NCBI RefSeq assembly: GCF_030272615.1
Contig: NC_081413.1
Location: 721,696,367-721,760,366 of the forward strand
Length of the DNA stretch: 64,000 bases
Source of the DNA: Cryptomeria japonica
Lineage: Eukaryota > Streptophyta > Pinopsida > Cupressales > Cupressaceae
Direction of reading: 5' to 3'
Shown here: piece after piece, positions 1-12,495 of the stretch
Numbering within the stretch: the first letter of the stretch is position 1
How the letters are laid out: each line of letters starts with the position of its first letter
The notes under the pieces: model-generated
Seen by the model: only the letters and a program-made list of their open reading frames with translations
What the model was told of the DNA's origin: nothing
Databases searched by the model: none
Translations under genes and position numbers: made by a program

Positions 1-889
1 TTATTTGATTCCTTAATTTCATTATTTCGTTCGTTGTCCTCTTGTTCGTTAAAGTGTTTAGTTACTAACCTTGATTTTCTACTTGTGGGATCTTATGGAA
101 TTATATCAACTTATCCTCTTCTCGTTATGTAAATCTAGAGCCTTACAATTTTTTTTTACCAATCTATTAAAACTCACTTCCTTTGGTGATCATCCTTTAA
201 AGCCTTCAATGCTATTGGTTGACTTTCATGACTAGGCAAGTGTACATGCAAAATTCCTAATGTAATATTGAAATCACAATTCATCTCTTGTTCATCCAAG
301 TGTCGATGTCTTTGCTTGAGAAGATATCATCTTGGCATGTTAAGATTTATCATTCTAACATTCACATAGTCACAGAGTTTTTTCCACATCTTCAACATTG
401 TCCATTAGTTTCGTTGGTTCCTTGCTTGCCATTGCTTCGTAAAAAATATTTCTCATATTCTCGTCTCTATCCTTCAATGTAACATTTCTTTGTTTATTTT
501 CCTCTGATTAGAACTATTATTCTTCTAATCCACAACCATTGACTTGTTAGTGGATACCATGTGTTCTTTATGAGGCACAAGAGAATCATGAACAACCTTC
601 TAATTTCTAAGCAACTTCAAATAATTTGATTTATGATCACTAGATAAGTTATCCTTAATGCATGACTCTTGAGATGGAGTAAGAGAAATATCGTAATCAT
701 CTTGACTCATTTCGTTGGTGATTGAAGAAGCATATGAAGGTATAACTGTCTCCCGATTTTTAGAGATGTTGGAGACCATTTCCTTGTTTTAAATCTCTTG
801 AAATGCTAGCATGAGATCATGGGTAGTTGTAAGATCTCTATTAGCACAACCTTCAATTTTGGCTTTTGGAAAGGTGATTTGCCTATTTT
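1..889. other. No gene recognised; probable decayed interior of a minus-strand LTR element
   Basis: AT-rich sequence with only short open frames. It lies downstream, in minus-strand sense, of the retrotransposon 5' end at 890-1130, so it is probably the decayed interior of that element. No protease, RT or other domain was recognised in it. Confidence 0.3.
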
Positions 890-1130
890 TTAGTCCTTCT
901 TTGGTGTGTACTCTTCTTCCTCTTCCTTCATTCTTCTCCTTAGTTCAACACTTAACTCACCCCATTTGGCTAAATTCCTATCACTCTTTTGGAGATTTTG
1001 TTTTAGTTTTTCTACAAGCTCTTGAATTGTATTCATCTTGAAACAATTTTGAAGTCTCCCTAACAGGCTGCCAAGTTTATTAGCTCTGATGCTACTTGTA
1101 ATGTCCCCTTTTAGGAACAATGAAATATAT
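890..1130 (-). mobile_element. 5' end of a decayed minus-strand LTR retrotransposon (LTR edge, primer site, start of gag)
   Basis: Read on the minus strand, an LTR end (CATTACA, with the edge at 1097) is followed by a degenerate initiator-Met primer site: GCATCAGAGC against the usual GTATCAGAGC, at about 1082-1093. An ATG at 1037 then opens about 48 charged residues rich in Glu and Lys ending near 890, which fits the N-terminal coiled-coil region of a retrotransposon gag. The order LTR end, primer site, acidic coiled coil is what supports the call; no conserved gag domain is visible. The LTR runs upward from 1097, but I could not place its outer end. Confidence 0.35.
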
Positions 1131-2129
1131 CCACTAAATTGCAATATATTTAACAAATGAACAATTAAAAATGAATGATAAGGTATTGGATAATTAAGAA
1201 TGATTACAAATTTCTTGAATTTCTAATATGAAGTCTAATTTGTATGCACAAGAAGATGATAGCGATCTTAATGCATCTCTGATTGTTGTTCTTGATTTAT
1301 TGTCCTTATAACCAAGCATCAAGTTGTGTATGATTCTGCCTATATAAAATAAATTATAGGCCTTGAAACTTGAATGCTTTTCATGATTGATATCCTTTTA
1401 ATTATGTGATTTTGTTATGAAGCCTTGCCCTATTTATGTACTTGAAACATATGCCTCCATGTTATAAAATGCTACTCTACTAGAGCCATCCAAATCTAGA
1501 AATTAACAAGCAACAAAGTCTTCCAATAAATCCATGTTCACAATATTTATTAATGCTTTATATCTCTTTCCAAGAGATATGATTTCTCTTGAAAAACACA
1601 ATATTTCATAGCATATATATTAGGGTGTGAAGATTTGGGTTACTTATTTTATTAATTCGTAGCAGATTGCTAGGGCAGCCAAGTGAAGGTCTTGTTGCCG
1701 CTATTTTACAAGGTCACTGATGCATGTTAAAAAGTACTAGACTAGCAGAAACAATGCCCATGATTATCACTGGAACTTAGGATTAAAATTAAATATGATT
1801 TTTAATCAAGGTATAGCATATTGCATGATACAATAGAAAAAGTTTTGGCAAAATGATCTTGAGACATAAGGATCAAAGAAACATTCTTGTGAACATAATA
1901 TAGTAAATTTTACAAATATATAAATCTATATTATTATCAGTATTCTTATATGTTACAGTTGAATCAACAACCTATGGTTCTTGGGATCTTATAGTCAAAA
2001 CTTACACTAGTTTGTTGATAGCATCTCATATTCACACAAATTGAAGCATGTTCAAAATAATCTACAAATCATAAGTATAACTAATGAAGCAGCCAGACTT
2101 TGGGTAAATATTGAGAAACTTACTTAATC
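1131..2129. other. LTR remainder and unassigned AT-rich sequence
   Basis: The first few hundred bases probably belong to the LTR whose inner edge is at 1097. The rest, up to the PDS5-like fragment at 2130, shows no coding signal, RNA gene or repeat that I can name. Confidence 0.25.
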
Positions 2130-2297
2130 ATGGCAATGAAAGACATCAAACCATTGGCAAGATCACTATATGAAGTAGGCAACAAGCTTAACACTCAATT
2201 ACAATCAAGAGATGATATCTTGAACATATTTAAATTAGTAGAAGAATATTTAACCCACATTGAAGAGTCATCCTTCAAAGTGTTGGACATAGCTCTA
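2130..2297 (+). pseudogene. PDS5-like cohesin cofactor fragment, 5' part (retropseudogene)
   Basis: An ATG at 2130 opens about 56 residues resembling the extreme N-terminus of plant PDS5 proteins: a leucine-rich start, then EVGNKL, then a helix like VEEYLTHIEES, which matches the family pattern of a valine-glutamate leucine-rich helix followed by VEQSP. PDS5 is a HEAT-repeat protein that binds cohesin on chromosomes and controls sister-chromatid cohesion. The reading is cut by solo LTR TE-L, inserted at the sequence ctcta, and PDS5 similarity resumes at 8593 beyond it. No intron is seen within the matched blocks, so a reverse-transcribed copy is likely. No polyA tail or flanking duplication for the pseudogene was found. 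The family match is by eye. Confidence 0.65.
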
Positions 2298-5200
2298 TGT
2301 AGTGCCCCTCCCTGACTCATCCCTTATGAGAAGGTGTGATATACACTTTTAGTTTTCTGCTCTGATAGTCTCTTTGACATTAGTGGATTCATTTATGATT
2401 TATGTGGATGAAGCTATGTCTTGGACTAATATATTGATCAGGCTTATGAACTCACTACTCATGTATGAATTTTATTACTTATGAGGTTGTGATGGCATCT
2501 TGATTATGCTAACCCTATTCCATAATTATGATGATGATTGAGTTGATCTTATGATGATTGTGACTATATTGTAGTGTCTTTGTGATAAGGACGATATCTA
2601 TGGCATTGCTATTCTCTATCACTTTCCTGATCATTTATGATGTATATGTATCGTACATATGTTGTATTATGTTTTAGTGGATGCAGGATTGCAGGTACCA
2701 GACATCGACTCCACTTGGTCTCACAAGTCTGAGCGTGTCTTATCCCAATGGCAAGTTATCGAAGATGTTATGTGTTTATGGTGCAGGAGCACCTAGCTTA
2801 TAACCATTTTGTTGATGCACTTTCTAGATTTTGGTGTGTTAGCCCTTATTTTGGATTATATTTGTGAATAATGGACTACTCAGAGGTCCACATGTGTGTT
2901 GGATATGCATTTGAGGGATGATTGTCAATTAGGTTATTTGTTTGCTCAAATTTGGTCTATGAGCCCTTGTAAGCCTAAAATGGCATAAATTTGCATTTTG
3001 ATGTAAAATGTCTTGTAAAGCCTTATTTGGCATTTAGGCATGTCATTTTAATGTTAGGGAGTCATCCTAGGAGGTTTAGGATGAGTAGAAATGCATAAAA
3101 TGTAAAAATGCACATTTGAGCAAACATTGTCATTGTTGCTCGACAACATTTTGCAACTTTTGAGCAACTTTTGCATTTTTTAGCACATCGGTGGTTAGGC
3201 AACTAATGAAGAGTTGGTTAGGATCCATATGTCATATAAAATTCCCTAAGAATGATTGTACATGGGTTGGCAAAAGCCTTGAGCAAGTTTGAATAGATTG
3301 TGAAGACATTTTCTAGATTTTACCTTGTAATTTTCTCATCTTTTGAGTAGCAATCCGTACCAAATGGATTGACCTTGCTACTGTTCTTTCATGAATGTTT
3401 GGTGTATGACATTTTAGTTCTCAGAAGGTGTTTGTAATTGTTTTTAGTGTAGGTTTGAAGTGTGTTGTTAAATTTGCATTGCTCTCAGCTTGAGCAAGGG
3501 TTTAAGAGCCCAGTTATGGTTCCAGCTTGAAATCCCTTGAATTTTGCTCAATAAACCTTGGGACTTGAGTTATGGAACCCTTGTATAGTATAAATATGTT
3601 TTGTATTGTCTTGGAAATTATTGAGAAGAAACTTTCCATCATTTCCTAGGCGAGCTCAGTCATAGCCCAATTAAGAAACTAATTGAAATGTTGCATATGC
3701 TTGTAGGGATGACCAGTTGTGAAGGTGCCAAGTGTTTGGAATGAGAAAGTAATGTGTGGTAGAGTCTATGTGAAAAGGTAGAGGTGTGACAGAGTAGAGG
3801 AAACAACAAACCCATTGGAGAAGACTGCTAAGTCCCAAACCCTCTATAAATGCCATTTTTGGGTTTCGTAACATTACGGACAAACTTGACTATCCCACCT
3901 AGTGGATCCAAAAGTTCATCCAAAAGGGTACTCAGATCACCAAAGATGTTGGAAGGTTCTTTGACTGATTTTTGAATAATTTCCCAAAAACCAAAAAAGT
4001 AGGGAACGATGAAGAAATGATGGAAAACCAATTGAAGAACCAGTTGAATGGCATGGAAACACCTTTATAACACCATGCTTGAAGCAACTATTGAGCACAA
4101 CTTGATAGGGAACACTTCAAGAGAGTCTGAATGTTTTGGTTTGTTAAATGACAAGTGAGAAGTGAAAGGAGCCCACTAAAATATCACCCAACTACGTATT
4201 GAGCAAGGTGAAACTCTCTTTGAGAACCCCTCCCCATCAGTTTCCCTCTCATACTTTAGGCTTAAGTTGATAACTTGTCAGTAAGTGTCTTTGCTTGAGT
4301 TGTTGATCTGTGTCATGTGGTATGTTGTTCAAACCTATGTCAGGTTGCCTTGTGAGTTTGTGATTATTTATTAATTAATAATTAATCGATTTATATATTT
4401 TATTTAGTATTAAATTAAATTAATGGATGACATTAATATTTGATATTAACGTGTGAATTATTATTATTAGAGATTTATTATTTGCTGATGTTTATTTCAT
4501 GAATTTGTATTTAATTGATGATTTTATATTATTATTATTATTTTATGGTCTAATGTTTAACTGAATGTTTATTATTTGATCTTTTGATTTTTTGGATTAT
4601 TATTTATTTATTTATTAATTATTGGTTGAGTATTTATGCCTATTTGTACATTCATTTATTTATTTGTTATATTTTATATGTACATGTGGGAGATATTTAT
4701 AGTATTGAGTTTAAATTATATTGGCTAGAGCATTTATATGTATCTGTACATTTAATTATTGATTGATTTATTTATTGTTTAATTACTAGTTGAAGCATTT
4801 ATGCTTGTCCATACATTTACTTATTTATTACCCATTTTGTTTATTTATTTATTTATCTTTTTTATTGTTTATTTATTTATGAATTTATTGTTGTGGTATT
4901 TATCGTTTATCTAATTATTTATTGTTTTGATTATTTATTTATTTATTTGTTATTACTTATGTACCTACCCCTTGTTATGATTGGCTCTCTTGAGAGTTGT
5001 GATTGTGAGGATATTATTATATAATTGTTTGTTTATTTATTTATGTTATTTGTGGTTTTATATTTAATAGGAGCATTTATTTATATTGCCTTTGATTTAT
5101 TATTATTATTATTAGTTATTATATTACATTCTCTTGTTACTAATTGAGTAATGTAATATTATGTTTATACCTACCCTATTATTTTATTGGTTGAGATTTG

Positions 5201-8200
5201 GGGGTAAGTAAATAATATTATTTTATAACCTTACCTCAATTTTTGGAAGGGGGTTGGTATAGAATATAATTTATTGGAATATTTTTATTGGCGGGGATTC
5301 TTCTATCGATGTTGAATGAGAATTTATTTATTTGTTTTTTGAGCATTTGTTGTGGGGAGCTTCTAGATGGATTTTTCTATGACTTTGGAGAATTTTGAAT
5401 GTTGCTGGAGTTTTTTATATTTGTTTTGATTTGGAGCTTGGTTGGATTAGAAGCTTGGATTGGACTGTTGAAGATTTTGGTTTTGCTCTTCATCCAATTT
5501 CTCTTGCCATCACTCTATTTTCTAGGTTGGAGCTATGCCTTTACTCTTGCATTTTGATTTTAAAAGTATTTGTTTATTCCATGTTTGTATAAAGATTGGC
5601 TGTGGGAGATTGGGAAGTGTAATTGAAGAAAGGATAATAATATTAATATATAAATATACTAAGGTTGGAAAAAAATAAATATTTGTATGCTTTTTACTTA
5701 TTGTGCTGAGTGTTGTCGTGAAAGTTCAATTCTGCATTTGATGTGTTTGTAGTTCTTGTTTTTTCTCCCCTATGGACTTCTTGAGTCCTTGTTTCCCATT
5801 GAATTTATGTATGAGACCCTCTCTCTCTACCTTATTCGGTCACATGGTGATGTCACTTGATTCTTGGCAATATCTATGTATGACTGTGTATGTGTGATGT
5901 CGGGAAATGAAGTTTAAATGCTCTTGTGAGGTCTTGTTGCTCCAATTATGGCTTGGTTTATCTTTATCTTGGTCTTACACACCTTATGGGAGTGTTATGT
6001 ACCTCATTTGTGAGCCTATATGCAATTTTGAGTGGATTCGTAACTTTATACCTCCGTTTTTCATCATTTTTACACTTTGTCTTGGATGTGTTATTGTGCA
6101 TCTCATATGCACTAAAGTTTTCTTTGTATGCACTAGAGAATGTCTCATATGCACTAATCTATACCCCATATGTGGTAATCTGGTCCTTGCATGCACTAAA
6201 TTGTCATGCTTTGTTGGTTTACCAGTTTTGGTTAATGTGGTTACTTTTTCGGATTTGGGGGTTGTACCAGAGGCTTTTTTGTGAATATCTTGAGTTTATT
6301 TGAGATGATTTTGGTCCAGCAATGATATTTATTTATTTTTTTTGGCTCTAGCAAGAGGGATAATGCCTTGTCATTGAGGATTGTGTATATATGTTAATTG
6401 TATCCAACAGGAAGGATAATGCTTTGTTGTTGAAGTTGATTTTATATGAGCTCCAGTGGGATGGATGTGACCCACTGTTGAGGATTGTATTTTCTTATTA
6501 ATGGGTAAGATGGTGTATACCTTACTCTTGTTTATTGTTGTGCTTTTGATGATTGAGGTGCTTGATGTTCATGTTGACTTCATGGTCCTTGTTATGCTTT
6601 AGATTTGTATAAGTGTGATGTTGTTATTGTTGGATCTTATGTTGAGCCTCCTTGTGATGTTGTTATGTTTATATGTTTCACCCTAAGGTTATGGTCCATG
6701 GTTGGGAGAGTGGTCTCTTGCATGTGTAGGACCGAGGTCATGAGCAATAGGCTTCTAAGAGGTTTCTTGTAAGGATGTTTAGGGTCTAGACCTATCATGG
6801 AACCACATGAAGAGTTTATGATTAATTGATTAGTGAGTTTGATAATTAGGAATTCCCATAATGACGATAATGAATTTGAGTTGTATGCCCCAATGGCAGG
6901 TCCCAGGGAAGTGGTTTTGGGATTTATGGTTGAGAAGACCGTTGGAGCGATGAATCGATCTCCCTTGTTTGGCTCCAAGTTTGAGGCGGATTCCACATGA
7001 GGATAGCATGTGATGACACTCTTCCCTACATGTGTCCATTATCCTTATGCACTTTGATGATTATGCCTCTAGTAGTTTATTAATTTATGATTATCCTTGT
7101 GATGTGATGTGATTCATTGTTATGATTGTTGTCTTTTTGGATGTCATGTTGGGTCCCTTGGTTGTTAGGTGTCAGCCTAGGTATTGAGTGAGTTGCAATC
7201 CCATGTCATCTCCTAGCACGGGGGGTGGTCCCTATTTGGTTGCACATGGTGGGGTGGTCTGATGTCTTCTTCCATTGGGAAGTTCTTCATTAGATTCTTG
7301 CATGCGTGGATATGGATTTTATATTATCTCACATGGATGGATCTTTGGAGCATAATTCAAGTAATTGGAATTGCTATCATGCACTTTTGTATCTTGAGAA
7401 AGATGTAATAGTAAAGAAAACTATGTAATTAGTATCTTGTGAGCACATGTATTAAGACTTGTAGTAGGTTGATTTCGGAATGAGATGCATTGGATAAGAT
7501 TGTTGTAAATGGATATTTAACGTGTATGTAATTCTAAAATAGAAAGGAATTAAATGATTGAGTGATACAAATGGATTATCTTGTGTATATCTTGTGTATG
7601 CCAGTGGATACATATTAATCATTGTGTACACCTAGATTTGAAAGCTATTAATCCTTAATGTTAGAATGGGTAGTTTTAGATTTGTATGGATTCTATGATT
7701 CTTCATTATGTAGAGTTGTTTTCTATGTGTTGAAATAGTCTAATGTATCATGATGACATTGTAAATGTAAACGAGATTGTATACACTTATGCCTATTATG
7801 CATTAGGATATGAAGTAGTAGTTGAGATTATGGTGTTGTGAAGATGTGAGATGTTGTGATAAATGTTAATGTGTAAAAGATAGAGATTTGGATTCTATAT
7901 TGGATTAGAAAATGATGATTAGCTCATATGTGTTCTTGTAGTGTATGAGTTCATGAGTTAGTCTTGTATATATATATGGGATTCTATTTGGAAGAAGTTT
8001 TATACTTGTTCTAATCCTTGAACATGTATGTGAGTAGAACCTTGATGATATAAGATGTGTTTCTTAAGGAATGATCTAGTCCTATCATGGAAGATGATCA
8101 ATTAGATTCATATTGTGATGGATGGTTAAAGTTGAGGAAATTAGGAACATTTGGTTTGGTGTTTAAAATGAATCCAAGAATTAATGGGTTATGATAGGTA

Positions 8201-8592
8201 TGCATTGAAAATAAATGATTCTCATGTTAGGAAGAAAGTACTGAGAAGAACTTAAATGAAATGAGTGTTAATGGTTTTATGTTATGGATGTGTTTATGTG
8301 TTATTGATAGTAAGTAGTGATGTTGAAGTACCCTAGGGAATGAATGATTAGATGAAAGGATGATTGATTATAGGTATGCATTGAGATGATAATGGTTATA
8401 ATGTTATTTCTTCTTGCGTTATATGAGGTCATGGTTATCTTCATGATGTTTTATGCATTCGTGGTATGTTAATCTATGATTTGGAGTAATTCAATAGTTT
8501 ACTATCTTGCATTAGTAGATTTTTTTTTTTTTAATTCTCTATTTGTCGGATAGTTTAGTTATTTTATCTAGGGTATCTTAGCAGGCATTACA
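2298..8592 (+). mobile_element. TE-L: 6.3-kb solo LTR of a Tekay-like chromovirus
   Basis: It starts TGTAGTGCCCC and ends GGCATTACA, with a perfect 5-bp target duplication ctcta at 2293-2297 and 8593-8597. The start, the end and two internal blocks (about 2670-2760 and 7140-7330) resemble the LTRs of TE-C in the same order and orientation, so this is a related chromovirus LTR on the plus strand. No primer site or coding region is present, so it is a solo LTR left by LTR-LTR recombination. It is some 2 kb longer than the TE-C LTRs, partly because of an AT-rich tract at 4360-5230. Around 6085-6205 an imperfect 20-25 bp motif with the core CATATGCACTA recurs and creates two overlapping stop-free frames that I do not regard as genes. 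Confidence 0.88.
4360..5230. repeat. AT-rich low-complexity tract inside TE-L
   Basis: Hundreds of bases of TTATTTATT-type sequence with little else. It has no counterpart in the LTRs of TE-C, so it is probably an expansion or a decayed insertion specific to this LTR. Small frames across it are composition artefacts. Confidence 0.6.
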
Positions 8593-9364
8593 CTCTAACT
8601 CCTACAGTGACCACCTCAAAACAACAAAATTGGTTGAGGCATCATGATGAGGAGATCAAATTGTTGGTTACCTCTTGTATGAGTCAGGTAATGAGAATTT
8701 TGGTACGTCTAATTCCTTGTGACAAAACCACAATGAAAGAAGTATTGCACCTGATTGTAGACAATTAAAATGACCTAGATGACATCAGTAGGTCACATTA
8801 CTCAAGAAGGGTTACCATATTAAATATATTTGCGAAGGATGAGCAACCTTCTTATGGAATTAGGGTTGCAAGATCTGATCTACAACATGTTCCATCTTTT
8901 CTTTGTCATGACCAAAGATGTACACAATAAATATGTTTTTGTAGCCATGAAAGACATTACAATTCTCATTATCAAAGAAAATGTTATTATCACTCGACCC
9001 ATCATGTCTATGCTATAGACAACTTGGAAACAAGAATGGACTCTCTTAATCTGCATATACATTATTCCACGAAGTGGCCAAACAATGTGACATCAAACTC
9101 AAACCTCAGTTGAATCAAGAAGAACAAGAAAAAATCCAATTAGAAAATGAAGGTTCTCTAAATCTTCGTTTAGTTGTACATATGAATGCAAAGACATGTG
9201 AATTGTTCATAAGGAGGGAGATGAATCCTCATACGACCCTTCTATCACAAATAAAATAAGTACTTGGATTCACGAGGGTCATGAGGCCTTATACCTACAC
9301 AAGAAGAGAGAAGCTAAATTGGTATATGGTCAACTAGTATAACACGAAGAAGAAAAAAAGGAAG
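8593..9364 (+). pseudogene. PDS5-like cohesin cofactor fragment, 3' part (retropseudogene)
   Basis: PDS5 similarity continues from 2297 on the far side of TE-L, in more than one frame. Recognisable blocks are DEEIKLLVTSC near 8655, the MKEVLHLIVDN and LDDIS pair near 8735-8795 with a TAA between them, YSRRVTILNIFAK near 8800-8840, LIYNMFHLFF near 8880, and a helix at about 8950-9015. Near 9074 comes QCDIKLKP, which matches the conserved cysteine-x-x-KLKP segment of plant PDS5. Together with 2130-2297 this covers roughly the first 250-300 residues of a protein that is normally much longer. Stops and frameshifts make it non-functional. It ends where TE-B begins at 9365. Alignment was by eye only. 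Confidence 0.72.
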
Positions 9365-10997
9365 TGTAGTGCATAAAAATAGGATCAGGCAACTAAGTCC
9401 TTATCCCACTCTCATGTACACACAGTGGAATATGAAAGAGCCTAGGTAGATAGTTCACTTTGGCTACTTATTGTGAGGAAGAGAGAGACATGGAATATCT
9501 CTTAGAATTTTTATGTATTTGTTGTAAATGAAGAGTATATGTGCAAGATATGATCAACTATGCTAGGAGATGAACAAAGATACACTTGTTTAAGCTAAAA
9601 ATGCAGAATTTGACTATATTGAAACTGAGAAACTAAGCATAGAGAAGGGGAGAATTCTTATACATACCTGGCACCAAAATTTGATGTTGACTGTGTAGAA
9701 CTAGGGCACCACGCCCTGGTCCCTGTCAGAATAGAGGGCTGAAATTGTAGAACTGCTAAAAAATGCAGAAAAACATAGAGGGCCAGGGTGCCACACCCTA
9801 TTCCTAGGGAGGACCAAGGTGCCACACCCTAGTACTTGAAGAATGAGTCCAAATTTGGAGGTTGGGTCTGTATTTGTGTGCTCTGTTGGTTCCGAAGATC
9901 ACACATCCACCAGATTTATGTACCTGTACCCACAACTTAAAAAATGGTGTCTAAATGGCTATATAGTGTTTTTCCTTAATCAAACCCCTCTTTTTGGTAA
10001 TTTCCACAAATAGAAGATAATGTATTGAATATGTGTGTGAAAGATCCTAAATGAACAAGAAAGTAAATCTAGAGTTCTACCCTACGGTTTGGAGAGTAAA
10101 CCCTAAATGAATGTAAAAGTAAATGTAAATGCTTTAAATCACTAGTGAAATAATAGATCTAAAGCATGAATGTAAATATGAAAATGAACGTCATGAAGCT
10201 CATACAAAGACATGAAAATAACATGAAACCATACCAAACCCTAAGGGAGAGGTACAAGCTAATCAGTAGTCAGTGATATCCTATTATTCTTCAATATCTT
10301 CAAAGCTCCTAATTGATGTTTGAAATGAATGATGAAGGATTGATAAATGCTTGATGAATGCTTGATTTTTTGTTGTAGACTTCACATAACCTGCACTTTC
10401 ACTTCACAAGAGGCTCCTTCAATCGCTAGATCTTAGATCCTTCAAATGAGGAAAAGAAGGCTTTATGTAGGAGACTCTAACTTTGTTTTGAGTCATAGTC
10501 CGACTTAGAAATAATATTTTTTGCCAATCTCTTAGATTTGAATATTAAAATATCTCCAAAACATGCTCCCAAAATTTAGGGAGAAAAAGTCGGAACCATG
10601 TTGGTACCAACATGGTCCGAACACACGGTCCAACCAACTTTTTGCCAAATTTTTGGGGAATCAAGATATTGTGATTTTAGAGAGAATTTTGAGAGTATAT
10701 GAGAATTTGAGATTTCTAGATATGCAAAATCGGGCCTTGAAGGTCGAAATAAGACATGATTAGGGTATTTGATGAAATGATTAATTGGAAGAATAAAATA
10801 AAAAGGGGCACACTTAGGGTAAATGGCCCAATTTTATGATGCGTAGAGTGATGAAAGAATAAATTAGATTTAATTAAATTAATTAATTAAATGCTTAAAG
10901 GGAAATTGAGATGCAAGATGCAAACACACTAAGGCGGGTGCTAACCTAAGCATGGAATTGTACCACCCAATTAAGGGTGTACAATTTACAACGCTAA
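9365..10997 (-). repeat. TE-B left LTR (3' LTR in element sense)
   Basis: It starts TGTAGTGCATAAAAA and ends near ACGCTAA, directly followed by the purine tract (CCCCC on the plus strand). The first 674 bases align with the split right LTR. The rest aligns loosely with the TE-A LTR, for example the block around 10560-10640 with paired 'accaacatggtccgaac' motifs and the ending gtacaatttac. The two element families are therefore cousins. Confidence 0.85.
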
Positions 10998-12495
10998 ATT
11001 TATCCCCCACTTTAGAAACCATATGACACTACGTGCATATTCAAGCTAAAGTATAGAAAAGTAAACATTTCATGAAAAAGGATATATCCATAACGTGTCG
11101 GATGAATCCCTCGGCAGTATCTGCAGTATATTGTTTGGAACCGCACCCCACAAAACCACATGTTAGATAAAATCATAAAATCACCTAATGCTTACTAGGG
11201 AAGTTATAAAATTCGCGGGTGGCTATATGCCCCCCTATTTCGGCTTGCTAATTTAGTGAGGTGAAACAGGGTATCATGTTTACCACAACGAATTGTGAAA
11301 AGAGGTGATGAAAAATGCTTACAACAAGGCTTGATATAGGATCAAAGCGTATCATGGATCATTTGGTAAGAAAGAGAACTAAACCACAATTCCAACACAA
11401 CAAAGAGTGTGAGGATTGGAGCTATCTAACACAATATGAAAGATTAAGCAGAAGAATGCAAAGTTAGGGTTGAGAAAATAATTACCTTTTAAATTGTGAA
11501 AAAGGAGGAAGAGATCATTATGCAAAAGACATCCACCTTTAAGAATAGAAAGGAAAATAAGAGGAGAAGGAAAATAAGAATACACACCTCCTCCAATATG
11601 TAGGAAAAGAGGATTCTTAGCAACGGATTGCACACTTTCACTAAGGAGAGATTGTTCATGAAAGATGCATCATTTCACAGAGAGGTCCTAAATACGGAAT
11701 ACCCATATTCTATGCAAGAGATGACATAAAATGAAATTGCAACTTAGAAAAAGGAAAGATGAATCATTGGAGAAAGAATAGAAGATTGAAATATGACCCT
11801 TTCCACCCAAGCATAGAGGCAAGGACATCAAAGAGAGATAATTTATAAAAGAAACATTCTTGTAAAAAGAAGGAAAGAGATCCTCATCAGGGATACACAT
11901 GTTCACGAAATAGAAGGGTTCCTTTTAAAAGATACCACTCAATGAGGCAAATAATTTGATGAATGATTAAAGACTTCCTACACAAAGGAAGATGTCCAAA
12001 TAAGGATATGTACTAAAGATCCTCATTAAGGATACGTGTTCCAATATGAGAGAGGGAATCCCTAATTGGAATATACACCTCTACAATCAATGAGAGATCA
12101 TTATAAAAGACACTACTTCACAAAAGGGAAAATTTTTAACCTTGGAAAGGAGAGATGTTTGAAACCACTCCTGCCCCCCACACATAGAGTCAAGAGATGG
12201 GATAAAAATAAGCTATTATGTTGCTTCCAAAGTATGATTGCATGTGAAATTCTACCATCATGAATGACAATGAGCCCCCAGTAAGTGAGATAACAATGTC
12301 ACATAATGATGAGAAACATAATAGCCACTAATGTTATTTGAAGATATGAAAAATCGGATGAAGAATTTGAATGTGACATGTTAAATTCTCTACCAGCTTA
12401 GGGATTAATAACATGTTTAAGATGATAAATATTGAGAATTATTGATCGAGAGAGTAGTTTATAGGAGAATAATAATCCACTAAGTCATGCTCCTC
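10998..12495 (-). other. TE-B 3' non-coding interior
   Basis: The first part, 11000-11450, matches the same region of TE-A (18174-18560), including the block aaaggatatatccataa. The remainder is AT-rich with no RT, RNase H, integrase or PMD similarity on either strand. This is where pol should be, so pol was deleted or was never present. Confidence 0.6.

Noticed and set aside
5907..6303. Two overlapping plus-strand frames of 125 codons each
   Set aside because: They lie inside solo LTR TE-L across a degenerate CATATGCACTA repeat; two long frames at once indicate repeat composition, and no domain is seen.
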